A DNA stretch of 64,000 nucleotides from Meghimatium bilineatum (GCA_034231615.1 CM067317.1:17891064-17955063), one strand, 5' to 3'; positions 1 to 12,223 are shown, counted from the stretch's first letter. Notes: a model not told the origin generated them from the sequence alone. Numbers and translations: made by a program.

Positions 1-75
1 TAATGTTGTATTCAGGTATAGTAGTTTTATTTCATTCTCGTTCCCCTTCTCGAGAGAGTAGGAATTGACAGAAAA

Positions 76-262
76 GCGTGGTGTTGCAAGAAACGATCAG
101 AAAATATGTCTCAAAGTAAGAGAGAAGTGTTATCAATCAAAGTAGATCATGAATAGTCAGTTTCCGTAAGCTGAAGGGAATACTGAAGCTGAGATAGGTG
201 CACCAATGGGCGCGTCAAAGGTGCCATGATTGTGATGTGTCGACTACGTCTCACACAAAATA
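76..262 (+). mobile_element. Dispersed repeat D, copy 1
   Basis: This stretch shares ordered blocks with 47180-47332. The blocks are GTGGTGTTGCAAGAA followed by GATCA, a GGAATACTGAA segment, GAGATAGG (GAGATATGG in the other copy), a GTGCCATG segment and TCGACTAC (TGACGACTAT in the other copy). Two copies with the same block order indicate a transposed repeat. No ORF or terminal repeat was seen, so its class is unknown. Confidence 0.5.
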
Positions 263-1119
263 AAGCATGCATATATTATTCTTCCTATTTTATTTTTGAG
301 GTCGCCATTAAATAATTGATGATTGTTCCAGACAAATTTGCAGATATCCGTATATATCAATACTCCCCTACCCCGTACCGTTCACCAGATGAGAGCTCAC
401 TAGAGAGAACATCTGTCGGTATAACATTGTGTGCCATTTTATTTTTCAAATCGTGATAGCATCGCACAGATGAGTAGAGCATGGTATCTCTACTCGCTAC
501 AAGACATTCGTGTTTGTAATCGTGTCCTGCCACCGGTGTTCAATATTTTGCAGAAACACCGCATATAAAACACGTCTTGCACACATGCATTTCAAAGGAG
601 TAAGTAGAACCAATTATCCGTAACAACATAGATATTCACAAAGATCAACCGAATGATTTCGATTCAAAAATTTTCACTCGTAAGCCACATTCAACATTCA
701 AGAAAGTTCTTCAAGAATACATATAACTATAAACAAAATCGATACCCATCCTTACATATGAACTGAGCCATTTACATGAAACCAGGAACGAATACAATAC
801 ACTTATGTATTTGTCAAGAGATATACAGATATGCTTCTGAATGTAAGTGCCAATCAGAAAGCCGTACTCTTTTCACAGAATGTTGCCGATTATCCAATAC
901 AAAGACAACAGCGAATGGAAATAAACCAATTTTTGTGTGTGATAGAAAACACAAAATAACAACAATAGTTAGTGCACACTTTATCTAATAGACAGTCCTT
1001 AAATCGCAATACATTCTATAAGAAATATTATAAAAAAGTACGTATATAGATATTTGACCAGATACTGTTTGTCGTTGGAGCTAATATTAATGGTAAGGCC
1101 GATTCAAACACTTTCAGCA
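263..1119. other. AT-rich sequence, nothing recognised
   Basis: I see no protein-family match, tandem repeat or RNA gene. A 70-codon open frame at 776-988 has no recognisable motif and is of chance length. Confidence 0.5.
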
Positions 1120-1510
1120 TTTGATTTGCATTGTATTACTTGGCTAATATATGTATTACTTGGTATTTGATTTAGGATTTTGCATTGTTACCTATGCGCT
1201 AACTTCAGCGCAAAATGAAAATGGATGTGATTTGACATGAAACTCGACATGTGATTTGAGAGTGTGCATATCTTTCTGTATTACATGATATTTGATTTGG
1301 AATTTATTGTACATATATTACTGTATTACTTGACATATGGTGTGAGAATACGCATAAATATCTGTATTACTTGCCATTTGATTGGGAATTGTGATCTATT
1401 TCTGTATTACTTGACATTTGATTTAGGATTGTGCATTTTTCTTTATTACTTAACATTTGAAATGGGATTGTGCAAATCCATCTGTGTTAAGTGACATTTG
1501 AAATATCTCG
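1120..1510. repeat. Decayed minisatellite, about 40-bp unit
   Basis: The motif TGTATTACTTGACATTTGATT recurs at about 1277, 1322, 1363, 1403 and 1442, a spacing of 39-45 bp. The copies have diverged strongly. Earlier partial units lie at about 1130-1175. The array is interrupted by a LINE-A tail remnant at 1186-1227. Confidence 0.65.
1186..1227 (+). mobile_element. LINE-A 3' tail remnant
   Basis: Only the extreme 3' end of LINE-A is present: CTATGCGCTAACTTCAGCGC, then an A/G-rich run and a decayed AATG tail. The hairpin GCGCT-loop-AGCGC is intact and matches the copies at 37021, 47333 and 63668. No coding sequence remains upstream. Confidence 0.7.
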
Positions 1511-2220
1511 TCATTCTTGATTAAATGTATTTGGTTAATTCAATGATATTTGTTTGTCGTTCGATGTGAAACAGCGACTTGGCGCTGGCTGTATATACAT
1601 CAACATATGCTGATGTTTTGAATAATAAGTATTTGTTGTTGTACATAAATCTGATCTCTGTTTTGGATTGCTTTTTAACTCTTTTTAATAAAAATAAAAA
1701 TATGAGGGCGGGCAAGGGAAGACTCACACGGAGATCAATAAATCAGAATAATAAAATGTTCATAATTATGAATTATTCAGAGTGATATAATATTCAGTGT
1801 TAATTCAGATAATATTCTAGGGATATACAAATGTAGCGCACATACAAGAGGTGCATGAGTATATCAGCTCTCAAATGTATCCAAGACATTCATTGTTTTT
1901 ATTATTTGTGTATGCGGGTGTTGTTATTGTGTCTTCTACATCTGACCATCGTAAATGACCCTGATAAGGTGCGCACATCATAATAAAGTAACGTGCACGG
2001 AATGCATCACTCCAAGTACATAATCCAGTCCTACATGTCTAAGAAAATTACCTCAAGTACCATCTCAAAATTGTTGCACATTAATGTTTCCTGTATGTCC
2101 AAACCGATTTATAATCAGTATGTATAGTTAAATTTTCGTAGTGAACGCAGGGTTTTCCATTTTATTCCTTGAAGAATTTTAGTTTCAGCTAGACATGGTT
2201 CCATATCTGTTGACATTATG
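1511..2220. other. AT-rich sequence, nothing recognised
   Basis: Open frames of about 68 codons on both strands around 1521-1785 overlap each other and carry no motif. I see no repeat here. Confidence 0.45.
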
Positions 2221-2326
2221 TATTGTCTACTGTGAGAGTTTAACTTGTTGCCATGGGGTATTGTCTACTGTGAGAGTTTAACTTGTTGCCATGGGGTATT
2301 GTCTACTGTGAGAGTTTAACTTGTTG
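2221..2326. repeat. 38-bp tandem repeat, three copies
   Basis: The core TATTGTCTACTGTGAGAG, followed by TTTAACTTGTTGCCATGGGG, occurs three times in near-perfect tandem. The first copy merges into unique DNA (GACATTATG) and the last loses its CCATGGGG part. The near identity suggests recent duplication. Confidence 0.9.
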
Positions 2327-3215
2327 ATTTCGTACAGAAAGAGTGAGAGAGAAGAATGTAATGACAATCATTTTTAATGTATATTCTATCCTCACTTCAG
2401 GCATACTTTGCTACTATATATTTTTATTTACGTTTGTGATTCATATGTATTCTGATTGGGTCTATACAGTCAAACCGTCAACGTACAGAGCACTGCAGAT
2501 GCAAGTGGTGTGAATATCTTTTGCACGACATCTATAACAATTCTGTCGTCTATGAGGAATAAACTCCTTCATGCGAGGCATATGTTACGCTCACATGATA
2601 CTTTTCTCTTCATCAAGCTTGACTCTCTTGAATGTCTTTCATTTACACAATTCATGATTTACAATATATATTTTATTTTAATTCCTTGCTGAACTAGTTT
2701 TACCACCACACTCTTTTCAGAAACTAACAACATCGTATTGAATAGTTGATGTTTCTTTACAGGTACATAGACTTTGATTACTGATTATTATTCTTGAGCT
2801 ACATAGTTCCGTGCTCTAATCGATACCGTCGGCAATCATCGCATTCTTCTCTTAAGATAAATAACACGTCAATTTAAAAACTGGAGAAAAATGTAGTCAA
2901 TAATAAGCACCTTCTGTATATAAAATAAATATTGAAATATCAACTTTAGACACGTATCATGCATATCAATGAAATTCTATAAACAGCAAAAAATAAAGGA
3001 TTGTTCATTGATGAATCAATATGTCAGTAAGTAGATATATATGTTTTAAAATACTTCTGTTAGCAAAAAAGATGGTTGCTAAAGTTTGATCAATAACTTG
3101 ATTTGATTAATGACACTTCTTAAATTCAACATAGAAATTGGAAGCAGATGGATTGAAATTTTGTTTCTTGAAAAGCCAGAGCTGTCTTTTCATACATTTT
3201 TACAGGCAGCGAGAA
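2327..3215. other. AT-rich sequence, nothing recognised
   Basis: A 78-codon open frame at 2456-2692 has no recognisable domain. No repeats or RNA-like sequences stand out. Confidence 0.45.
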
Positions 3216-3219
3216 GGAC

Positions 3220-3925
3220 CCACATGTACTACGTAGTATGCGAGCACTACTCACATGTTCTACTGAGTGTGCGAGCAGCACTCATATATGCTACTGGATG
3301 TGCGAGCACCAATCACGTGTGCTAACTAGTATACGAGCACATTTAATACTGAGTATGCAAGTACCATCAAATGTAATACTGAGTGTGTTAAGACCTCTCG
3401 CATGTGCGTGTGCGAGAACAGTTCCCATGTGCTACTGATTATGCGACTACCCCTCACATGTGCTACCGAGTATACGAACACAGCTCACATTTAATACTGA
3501 GTATGCGTGCTCCGATATCATACAATACTGAGTGTGCGAGGACTGCTCCATGTTCTTTTGAGTGTGCGAGCACCGCTCCCATGTACTACTGAGTGTGTGA
3601 GAACCACTTTCATGTTCTACTGAGTAAGAGAGCACCACTCACATGTAAAACTAAGTGTGCCAGCACCGCTCACATGTACTAATGCGTAAGCGAACACCGC
3701 TCACATGTACTAATGCGTAAGCGAGCACCGCTCACATGTACTAATGCGTAAGCGAGCACCGCTCACATTTAATACTAAGTGTGTGAGCACCATTCACATG
3801 TACTACGGGATATTTCCAGAACCGCTAACATGTACTAATGAATATGAGAACACAGTTCACATGTACTGCTGAGTGTGCGAGCACCGCTCACTTATATTAT
3901 TGGATATGCGAGCACAATAACATAC
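3220..3925. repeat. 31-bp minisatellite, decayed edges
   Basis: The unit resembles AGCACCGCTCACATGTACTA followed by ATGCGTAAGCG. Three adjacent units near 3670-3770 are almost identical, while units toward both edges differ at many positions. About 22 units are present. Such a homogeneous core with decayed margins is the usual pattern when unequal exchange works from the centre. Open frames of 60-72 codons inside it are products of the repeat, not genes. Confidence 0.9.
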
Positions 3926-4834
3926 AACATGAATGGGAAATTGAAAGAGCATGTGCAGGTAAACAATAAAATTGGATATATAACTATCTCTATTGGACGG
4001 AACACACCTCTATCCCCTCTTAATTTACTCATAGCCGTGGATAGTAATACTATATGTTCCGGTTTGCACAAAAAGAGTCAATTATAAAAGTACTTTCTCA
4101 GGACTCGAGCAGCAGATGCCATTACCAGAGTTCCATGATGCTCGATGCCAATTGGATGGAACCGAATGCTCTATGGGTTGTCATATTAAGACAGCAGCAA
4201 GCGACATAATACACTGATATTTTCATGAGCAGTTATGCGAGTAATCATACAATTAGATCAGCTTTTCTTTATCTTCCTTCGTTCTCACTCTCATGTTGGT
4301 TAGTAAGATGTTAACCAGAGAACGGTATTCGTTGTGTTATAGTTAACAGATTGGATGCAATATCTGCATTCTTCAACGTTCCCCATCTGACTCCAATATG
4401 ACTTTTGAACCACTTTACCCGTCTATGGAATATACAGCAAAATCCACACTAAGCCTCTTTAGACGCCTCTTGCGGCTGCATGTCAGTTTACAGTTATGCT
4501 AATTTTTGATTCCCTATTACGCCACTGGAAACACACGTGCGACACAAGTTCACAATGTATTTATACATCCGAAAATGTATTCAGATTTCTAGATCATTAT
4601 AAAGCATCAAACAGTTCACTACACGCTATACAATGTGCCATGTACAATACTGTTATCATTGACATCCATCAGAAAATATGTTTTCTGCTTTACAAAACAG
4701 ATATCACTCGTTAACACGTGGACGTTACTCTTTAAATGGATGTTACGAGATGATGCAACCACTGACGTTTCAAATCGTGTCTAGTTCACTTAATATTATT
4801 TTACTATAGAGATTCATATAATATGGTCTGGGTA
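3926..4834. other. No gene or repeat recognised
   Basis: Mixed-composition DNA. A 72-codon frame at 4496-4714 shows no motif. Confidence 0.45.
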
Positions 4835-5232
4835 TAGTGGGCCACTTGATATAACTTTAATTTAGTTGGCCACTTGATATAACTGTAATTTAGTGGGCCA
4901 CTTGATATAACTGTAATTTAGTGGGCCACTTGATATAACTTTAATTTAGTGGGCCACTCGATATAACTTTAATTTAGTTGGCCACTTGATATAACTTTAA
5001 TTTAGTTGGCCACGTGATATAATTTAAGAGAACGTTTCACCATCGGTATCAGAAACAATGCAGATCTACAGCAAATTGCAATGAAACGAGAGACATGGAA
5101 ATTAATGACATGCACCCTATATGCCGTCTTTGATCCTAGAGGAATAACTAACTAACTAACTTGATATACTTTTAGTGGCCACGATATAACTGTAATTTAG
5201 TTTTTTACTTGCTATACGTTTAGTTTAGTTCA
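4835..5232. repeat. 28-bp minisatellite, left part
   Basis: The unit GTGGGCCACTTGATATAACT followed by TTAATTTA repeats about seven times at 4835-5024. Scattered diverged units follow at 5160-5225. The same unit resumes in decayed form at 6626-6792 on the far side of a hAT-like element, so the array was once continuous. Confidence 0.88.
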
Positions 5233-6625
5233 TAGGTTCCCAAACATTTTCAGGCCACCGCCCCCTTTGAATGGCATATATATTGTATCGCCCCCACCCT
5301 CCATTACAACATTTTCCTGCAGAAGTTTGATATTTCAACGTAGATAGTAACTAATGATAAATTGCTACTTATGCCGTTAAACTAAATTAAAGGTTTAGAG
5401 AACACAGTCACAACAGGCAAAATTAAAGGCAATAGAGACAGAGGGAGACAACGTGAGGAAATATTAGACAGTTTGACAACCTGGCACAGCAAGGAAACAA
5501 CAACTACCTTGATACATAATACTGTGGACAAAGAGCTGTGGAGAGACATGACCGCCTACGCCAGCGGACATGGCACCTGATGATGATGGTGATGACGTTA
5601 AATCATTGAACAAATATTAGTCACTACGTGTTTCATCTTGAACACAGTTATTGCTATACGAATTTTCAAGGCACATAACCCATATGTAAAGATGGTAAAG
5701 TGTATACTCGAGTAAAATTATGAAACGTTTCATACAATGTTTTAATATGACATTTCTGAATACATATTAAAATAGTACACTACATTAGTAAGAATCTTAT
5801 TGCAATAATTATAACACCATCAAATATATTACACAATTATTCATCGCGAACTTACAGAGTAACAATACAAAGCAAAAATTACAAATTAATATGAGTAATG
5901 AGCCTGATGCGCTTTAAACAGTTTTATTATATCTGTTTCAACTGTCGTTAAAAAAACAGCTGCAAATCGCCACGCTCAGTTATATGTATCCGGTCCCTTC
6001 TCTTAGACAATAAATTCGCTACATCATTAAACCGACAAATAGGAAGATGGAAATGCAATTAATAATTGCTGCACTATTTCCCATAAAGCAGGGTAGAGTG
6101 TTAGTATTAATTTCTGAAGACAGAACTTTTGATGTCCACTACATAATTTTAATTTTATATCGTCATTTTTTGAGAATTATATGAGTTCCTCTTCTAAATC
6201 TAATGATCCTGGTGTGTGTACATGTGAGAAATGATCTAGATTTCAATTTGGTCTTTTTATGTTTACAATACCCTTTAATAGCTTATTGAAGTCAGAATGG
6301 AGAGAGAACCTTCAAGTGTTGGCGGTAGGTAAGTAAGTCTTCCTGTTTGAGAGACACTGCTGATAAATTTGAAAAGTGCTAAAATTTTCTAAGTTTCCTC
6401 CAAAAACAGAAATAACGGTTTTTTATATTTTAAATTCAATTAATCACATTGTAATTTTAGATTGACTTCATTAAATGTTTTATAAAGGCCTGTCAAATAA
6501 GCGATGTCATTTATGGATGTACGCAGGCTGGCTGTCAATCTGCCGTCTCTATTTTCCTCACCCCTACTTTCGTAGACTGCTTCAGAGCCACCTGGTGGGT
6601 TAGTACCGCTCACTTTGGGATCCTG
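5233..6625. mobile_element. hAT-like DNA transposon remnant
   Basis: The left end TAGGTTCCCAAAC is matched, 10 of 13 positions, by the inverted right end CAGGATCCCAAAG. Sub-terminal sequence reads CCACCGCCCCCTTTG on the left and CACCTGGTGGGTTAGTACCG on the right. This end structure is typical of hAT-superfamily elements. Both ends are flanked by TAGTTCA (5226-5232 and 6626-6632), extendable to 8 bp with one mismatch, fitting the 8-bp hAT target duplication. I found no transposase (no dimerisation domain or zinc-finger motif), so it is probably non-autonomous or decayed. It interrupts the 28-bp array and itself holds a LINE-B fragment at 5382-5595. The superfamily is inferred from ends only. 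Confidence 0.7.
5382..5595 (+). mobile_element. LINE-B 3' fragment
   Basis: This encodes the C-terminal end of a non-LTR retrotransposon polyprotein, downstream of the reverse transcriptase. Reading frame from about 5392: GLENTVTTGKIKGNRDRG, then RQREEILDSLTTWH, then ELWRDMTAYASGHGT and a stop. The K-G-x-R-x-R-G-R-Q-R basic motif and the terminal G-H-G-T are shared with copies at 10012, 25964, 30081, 46629 and 62305. The stop codon TGA is the first unit of the 3' tail TGATGATGATGG. CGTTAAA lies on both sides (5374-5380 and 5596-5602), a possible 7-bp TSD. It is heavily 5'-truncated and not functional. Confidence 0.8.
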
Positions 6626-6792
6626 TAGTTCAGTGGGTCACTTGATACATTAGTTCAATGTGTCGCTTGATACAACATTAGTTCAGTGGGTCACTAGATA
6701 AATTAGTTCAGTGTGTCATTTGATACAACATTAGTTTAGTGGGTCACTTGACATAACTTTAATTTAGTGTCTCACTTGATACACGTTTAACA
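6626..6792. repeat. 28-bp minisatellite, right part
   Basis: Units of the form TTCAGTGGGTCACTTGATAC with 25-31 bp spacing continue the array seen at 4835-5232. They are more diverged than the left part. Confidence 0.8.
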
Positions 6793-7535
6793 CACACATA
6801 TATCTTGATGGACACGAAAAAGCAAATCATAAGTAAGAGTGCACAACATTAAAAAATGGAAACATCAATATACAGAATAATACCAAGAAAAAGGTGGATT
6901 GAAGGAGTTACCAGCATTCTGACACCGCACCGTATTAATGCATATAACGCGACCAAACTCAAAATTAGCTCGAAAACCGATCGTCATTCAGTCCTGCTAC
7001 TTCCCACATCATAAGCAGATAAACGACAATAGATAGATCCAAAAACAACTGTTTTATAGTGTGCTTCATACGGGTCAGGTGAACAGAACGATAGTTTTCA
7101 CATAATCTCTCAAATTGTCCCTAAAGTGCTTCGAAATCACATATTGTGTCGCTCAGAAACGCCCAGTGTGTGGAAGCACAACCAGTAAACCTATTTGAAT
7201 CTCCGACATGCATCAATTAGTGATGGTACGGAGAAAACAGTTTTCCCGAAAAATCAGAACACATAGACGTCGAATTATGATTAAACGTGTCCCAAATCTG
7301 GCACAAAATTATATGTCAGCATTGGGTATTTCAGTAATCTCCGCACAAACCAGTGTGATGCAACAATAAACGTCTGAAACTGTTGTAATATGCGTCTGCG
7401 ATGGACGGATATTACATATATCAAAAGGTGCAACTATACTTAGAAGATTAGCATAATGTGTGTGATCATTCACATGGAAGGAGCTCTGGCATGTCGCTGC
7501 ATCAGTTAAGTTATTGAACTGTTTTATTCTCATAT
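6793..7535. other. No gene recognised
   Basis: I looked for transposase or reverse transcriptase motifs in all frames and saw none. A 74-codon minus-strand frame at 7309-7533 has no motif. Confidence 0.4.
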
Positions 7536-7905
7536 ATTACCATTATCTGCTCATGTTCTCTTCCTGCTGTTTTCTCTTCCTCGTCTGCTTCTGCCATTTT
7601 GGCCTCTCTCTCACCTCTCTCCCACCTGATCTATCGTACATCTCATTTTGCTATTCCCTTACTTTATGATTGTTTGTCTGTAATATTCAGCCTCTGTTGC
7701 ACTTTTGAGGTAAGTATATTTAATTTACTTTTAATTTACTTACTACTATATCTTTTCCTTTTTCCATCTCACTTTCTTCAGTCTACTTTTCCCTCCCTAC
7801 TTACTACTATCTTCTCCCCATACCTTCTTCTCTTCTATCATGCTGCCACATCTGTGCTTCATCCAAAATCTATCTGCTATTGCCACTTCTCCTCCTTTTT
7901 ATAAC
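7536..7905 (+). repeat. Pyrimidine-rich low-complexity tract
   Basis: The plus strand is strongly C/T-biased. A 101-codon open frame (7599-7904) results from the scarcity of purines and is rich in L, S, F, Y and C without domain features, so it is not called as a gene. Confidence 0.6.
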
Positions 7906-7934
7906 CGTATTTGTCTCCATGTAAGATTTGTTTT

Positions 7935-8060
7935 ATTGTGGTCGTTTGTGGGTCCTGATGAAGGCTTATTAGTCAAACGGTCGTCGGTCCCTGTATCTGG
8001 TTGTTAGGTTGTTGCATGTTTATTTTGGTAACACATCTACCTATTTTTGTATATCTTGAC
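7935..8060 (+). mobile_element. Penelope-like element signature (possible)
   Basis: The sequence GGTCCTGATGAAGGCTTATT, then AGTCAAACGGTCGTCGGTCC, resembles the conserved hammerhead-type motif of Penelope-like elements: CTGATGA, a short stem II and GAAAC. Here stem II is AGGC..AGTC and the expected GAAAC reads CAAAC, so a ribozyme would be damaged. The following T/G-rich sequence may be part of the pseudo-LTR. No GIY-YIG endonuclease or reverse transcriptase was found nearby. This is a call by resemblance only. Confidence 0.35.
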
Positions 8061-8879
8061 ATTTGTCATGTGTTACTCCCGCCACCTACTTCCTGTTTAG
8101 GGATGTTACCCTACACTGGAACATTTATCCCTTGGTTTAAAGTTAAAACAGTTCATGCCAGTGTGGTTGTCGTCTACACATCATGTCAAGCAATACTGCG
8201 TTGCATCGTTAAAAGTTAAAACAGTCATGTCAATATTGTATCACTCAAAATTACGTCCAATAAAATTAGTGTCTGCAAAACGTATATCATGTACACTCCA
8301 CTTTGAAAAAATGTTGCCAATGATAGGTCTAACCTGACTTAATCAAACACGTGTGCCTTCTCATTCGCCTAATTACTAAATCAATTCTTTCTTTCCTTCT
8401 GCTCCTGCAATTTATTTCCAAGACATATTGTGCGTAATACAATGCGATCGATGACCTCTGCTCATTATAACTAGCTTATCAAAAACCGCTGCTTAATTCA
8501 TATTACATATATAGGTCATTATTTCATTGTCAAATTATGTCTATAGAAAATAATCTTTTCAGAGCAGTAATAAGTTAAACGAGATTGAATCGATATGTAT
8601 TGTTGTCTTACTTTCTTTAGTAAAGGCGTAATGTGTTTTTAACTATTAACAAAACGTTCGTTTCATTTCTTCCTTGATTAAGCCGTTATTAGGTCGGTGA
8701 TGAAATGCGGTTCTTTCGACAAAGGTTTAGCTGTGGCAACTTAGACCAGCTGTTCTGCTGACATATGATGTGTAGGAGATGGTATATTTTCATATTTATT
8801 CTCATAATTCTGCACTTTTAGATATACATTTCTTTAGTAATATGTTAATTTCTACCGTTAAGTTTGATGCATTGTACAT
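8061..8879. other. No gene recognised
   Basis: There is a small duplication of AAAGTTAAAACAGT at about 8138 and 8211. Otherwise nothing was identified. Confidence 0.4.
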
Positions 8880-9545
8880 TATGGGGATTATATTTAGTTT
8901 ATATCAAAACCAGCAAGCAGCCATGGAAGCACACAGTGAAACATCTGATTGGTTCAGCGTGGAAAAAGAAGACAGACAAGATTATGTTCTATCGCCATTT
9001 TTCTTCAACATATTTGCATATAAAATAATGGAGAATGTAAATAAGTCACTAACGGAGAAATAACTTCGACACACTCAACATCAGAGATTACGAGATACCA
9101 AAAGTACGATCTACTGACAATGCAACATTATTGGAACACAGTCAATCAGGTCTCGAACACCTCATATACTATATGAAAGAACATAATAAACACAAAATCT
9201 ATTTCTGAATGGAAACAAGACCAAAATTATAACAAATGACAAAACCACTAGCAAGTTCTCAATCAGTATCACCAACAGCGAATTAGAAAGAGTCACTTGA
9301 AAGAATACCTTGGTTCTCTTATCAAAAGTAGCAGTGATTGCTATTAAAAATTCAGAAGAAGGAGGGTGGCAATCGCGTCAAAGAAGCTGATAAAAATAAA
9401 AACATATGGATGAGCAGCTACAAAACAACACAATTATCACTTCTAAGAACTTGTATATTCCCGGTGGTAATACATGTATGTAAATTCTCAAGATCAACAG
9501 AAGTTTCAATATTCTGCTATGACTGCTAGATCCTGTTCAGGATAT
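8880..9545 (+). mobile_element. LINE reverse transcriptase fragment, broken
   Basis: The frame from about 8900 reads LYQNQQAAMEAHSETSDWFS and then RQDYVLSPFFFNIFAYKIM. This is the reverse transcriptase block with the motif normally read as RQGCVLSPxLFNIY. After a frame change near 9061, RSTDNATLLEHSQSGLEHLI corresponds to the RYADDTxLL catalytic box, with both aspartates of A-D-D altered (T-D-N). Weaker similarity to the post-RT region continues to about 9540. Several stops and shifts make it a pseudogene. The upstream palm and endonuclease are absent. It differs in sequence from LINE-A and LINE-B. Confidence 0.75.
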
Positions 9546-10011
9546 GCTACCTGATAATGATGACCTTATGGGTAACATGTTATGAGTGTCCGTATGACAA
9601 TTTAATCAAAACGAACTATTCTTTTTTATAAGTTCTTAAAGTAATTTAATAGTTACCAAAAGTATATGTATATAAAATGGTATCTTTGTTTTGAGAGCAT
9701 GCTTTTGCCTGACTATCTGAATTGCGACTTCCATTGGAATTGATGGCCGGATGCTTTTGCATAAACATTTTAACATTCGCATTTGATGGGAACGCAACTC
9801 ACCATACGAAATATCATTTTATTGACAATATTGTGGTAGCATGTCAACTTGAACAATTACCTCCATTACTTTGTATAGTCACGACTATTATTTAACCAAA
9901 ATGGACAAACGTTAGCTGCCGAAAAGACAAATCTCAATAGAACAGTTAATTTTTATTCCTTTATAAAGTTTTTTCTTTTAGATATAACATTGTGTATACA
10001 TCAATCATATG
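9546..10011. other. AT-rich sequence, nothing recognised
   Basis: No motif, repeat or RNA-like structure was seen. Confidence 0.4.
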
Positions 10012-10590
10012 CCATGCCAAATGGCGTAGGCGATCATGTTTCTCCACGACTCCCTGTCTCTTGTGTTGTCAATAAGCTCTTTTGGTAAACTTCTACCGTG
10101 CCACAATATTAGTCCATCTAGCAACTTTTCTCTTTGACGTCCCATATTTCTTCTCCCCCATGATCGTTCCAGTGGTTATTTTAAGTGTTCAAGCTGTGTT
10201 CTTCTAAGCAAATGCCCTATACACATTGACTGTCTGCCCCTAATGTTTGATCTTTTAACGCAAGGCTCAATGAGAACATCTGCATTAGTTTCCTTATCTG
10301 CTCATGGTATTATCATCATTCTTCTCATAAACCACATCTCTGTAGTCTCTAATTCGCTTTGAATTTGTTTGTTTACAGTCCATGCTTCACATCAATAAAA
10401 ACGAATTGGTTCGATATAACATCTTAGCACTCGAATATTCGGGTCTGCATTTATAATCCTCCATTGCGCAAAATGGTTCTCATTTTCTGGAATGCTGATG
10501 TGGCTTGTGCCGTTCGCCTCTTTATCTCACTTGAGCATCTATCTTCTGATGTTAACATTGTTCCAAGATATTTCACTTTTTTAACCTGTG
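10012..10590 (-). mobile_element. LINE-B 3' fragment, decayed
   Basis: Read on the minus strand, the segment contains CIGHLLRRTQLEHLK, then a broken form of the K-x-R-G-R-Q-R and LLDGL-WHG motifs, and a terminal RDRESWRN-like block before the tail. These align with the copies at 46629 and 62305. Upstream (10300-10560) the translation resembles the post-RT region but with many stops and shifts. The tail TGATTGATG sits at the low-coordinate end. A possible short TSD (GTATACA on both sides) is weak. Confidence 0.65.
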
Positions 10591-11639
10591 TTAAATTTGT
10601 TTAATAAGGTATACACATGCATTTATTGCGACCAATATTTGTATGTTGTCGTTGCTTACTTTCGTTCTATGAACGTAAGTCGCTACTCAAATAAAGTTAG
10701 AATCCACCGATTTAGAGAGATCCACTGATTATGTACTTCCTTTGGGAAGAAGTGAAATCAAACATATTCGTTCTGGTGTCTATTTTTTTAAAATTATGTA
10801 ACATGGTTTTCCAAAGTATATCTTCTAGTCGCGAACACTAATGTACTTGGTCACACTGAAACAATAGCAATTGCTTTTATATCTCACGTGTCTTATGTGT
10901 TTCTGTATTCATTACGATGTGTAATTACAGTAATGGTCATACTTTTATGTCTAGTTATACATCTAGTTATATATCTAGTTTATGTCTGGCCATGCTTTTT
11001 AAATCTAATCTTCGTGCTAATTAAACCTAACCTGGCTATGTACTTTGTTCACTACGGAACATCGCGATGTCATATGTGTGCGATCCGAAAAAGTCAACAC
11101 AGATTCCCATATAGTGGTGTTGCATACTGTGATATATTGTATATTTATTTAAATGATGATGCAGTTTGACTTCCAACATAAACACAATCTATGGAAACAT
11201 TGTTCTCGAAACTTGTTGCTGCTGGTGTTATTTTATATCAGTATATTTAGGTACGTAAAAAAGCTCATGAGAAACATCTTCCCTACCTGCACACATTAAA
11301 CAATATCATCACCTGTACTTTCTGGGTATTTGAGCTAACAAACACAACTTTACTGATAGAGTATCGTTAACATTAGTGACACACAAGAGTTGCCATTTTA
11401 TGGAACTGCCACCGTATACACAACAAGAAAACTATTGCAATAAAAAAAAAGCTACTACACGTTCAGCTATTGACCACAGTAAAATGTATTCAGGAGCTGA
11501 GCATAAATTAGGTCAAGAATCGCTTGTCAATTATTTACCACGTCCTCTCCACCATGTCAACAATTGTCATTAATTCAGGAACCCAGTGTTTAGTTCTGTC
11601 TGTCAAATATTGTAACCCTCTCTTACAACACGATTTTTA
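10591..11639. other. No gene recognised
   Basis: A 93-codon frame at 10888-11169 is rich in V, L, I, C and Y because of its T-rich composition and shows no domain. Confidence 0.4.
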
Positions 11640-11825
11640 GTCGAAAAATTAGGAAAAAGCAACCGTTACTTTTTTCTTAATTTGATTTATTTCTCAAATT
11701 CACACCATTTAAACTTTACTTTAACTTTTGTAAACCCCACCCCCCTACCACTTTTCCAACAACTCTCAAACTTATGCAGCTTGCCCACCCCCAATTCTTG
11801 ATGTAATATATGGACATCCTTAAAA
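11640..11825. mobile_element. MITE-E, right end only
   Basis: A C-rich segment (CCCCACCCCCCTACCACTTTTCC) leads to TTGATGTAATATATGGACAT. This terminal sequence matches the right end of the complete copy at 12704-13293. The left terminus was not found. No coding sequence is present. Confidence 0.5.
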
Positions 11826-12223
11826 TTACACACCAACGAGTGGATCTGACAGTAGAACGAGATGGAAGGTGGAGGTAAATATTTCAGGTAAATTTTACAG
11901 GTATGTGTGTTCGGTAATCATGGATGTTTATCAAACAGCAACATAAATAAACTGTTTGCAGACAATTAGGTTTGGTATTGATATAAATTTATGCAAAAGA
12001 AAGAAGAAAGAGCGACATCAAACAATTAATTAAACTTTATAAAAGAAACCAGCTTAAATAAATATCGTTCAAGTAGGCAATTATATTATTTAGCAGAGAG
12101 TTTCTATTATTGTGATTTGATTCTATGGTGCATGTTTCTATGGATTTATTATATTATTCTAATTCACAGGAATTTCTATTAGAAACAGATTTTCGGTTGT
12201 GTGTTTTGTTCTGTCAGTGTAAA

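Noticed and set aside
5233..6625. hAT transposase gene within the hAT-like element
   Set aside because: I looked on both strands for the conserved hAT dimerisation region and zinc finger and saw nothing; stops are dense.
7599..7904. 101-codon open frame, hydrophobic
   Set aside because: It lies in a strongly C/T-biased tract where stops are rare. There is no signal peptide or domain pattern beyond composition.
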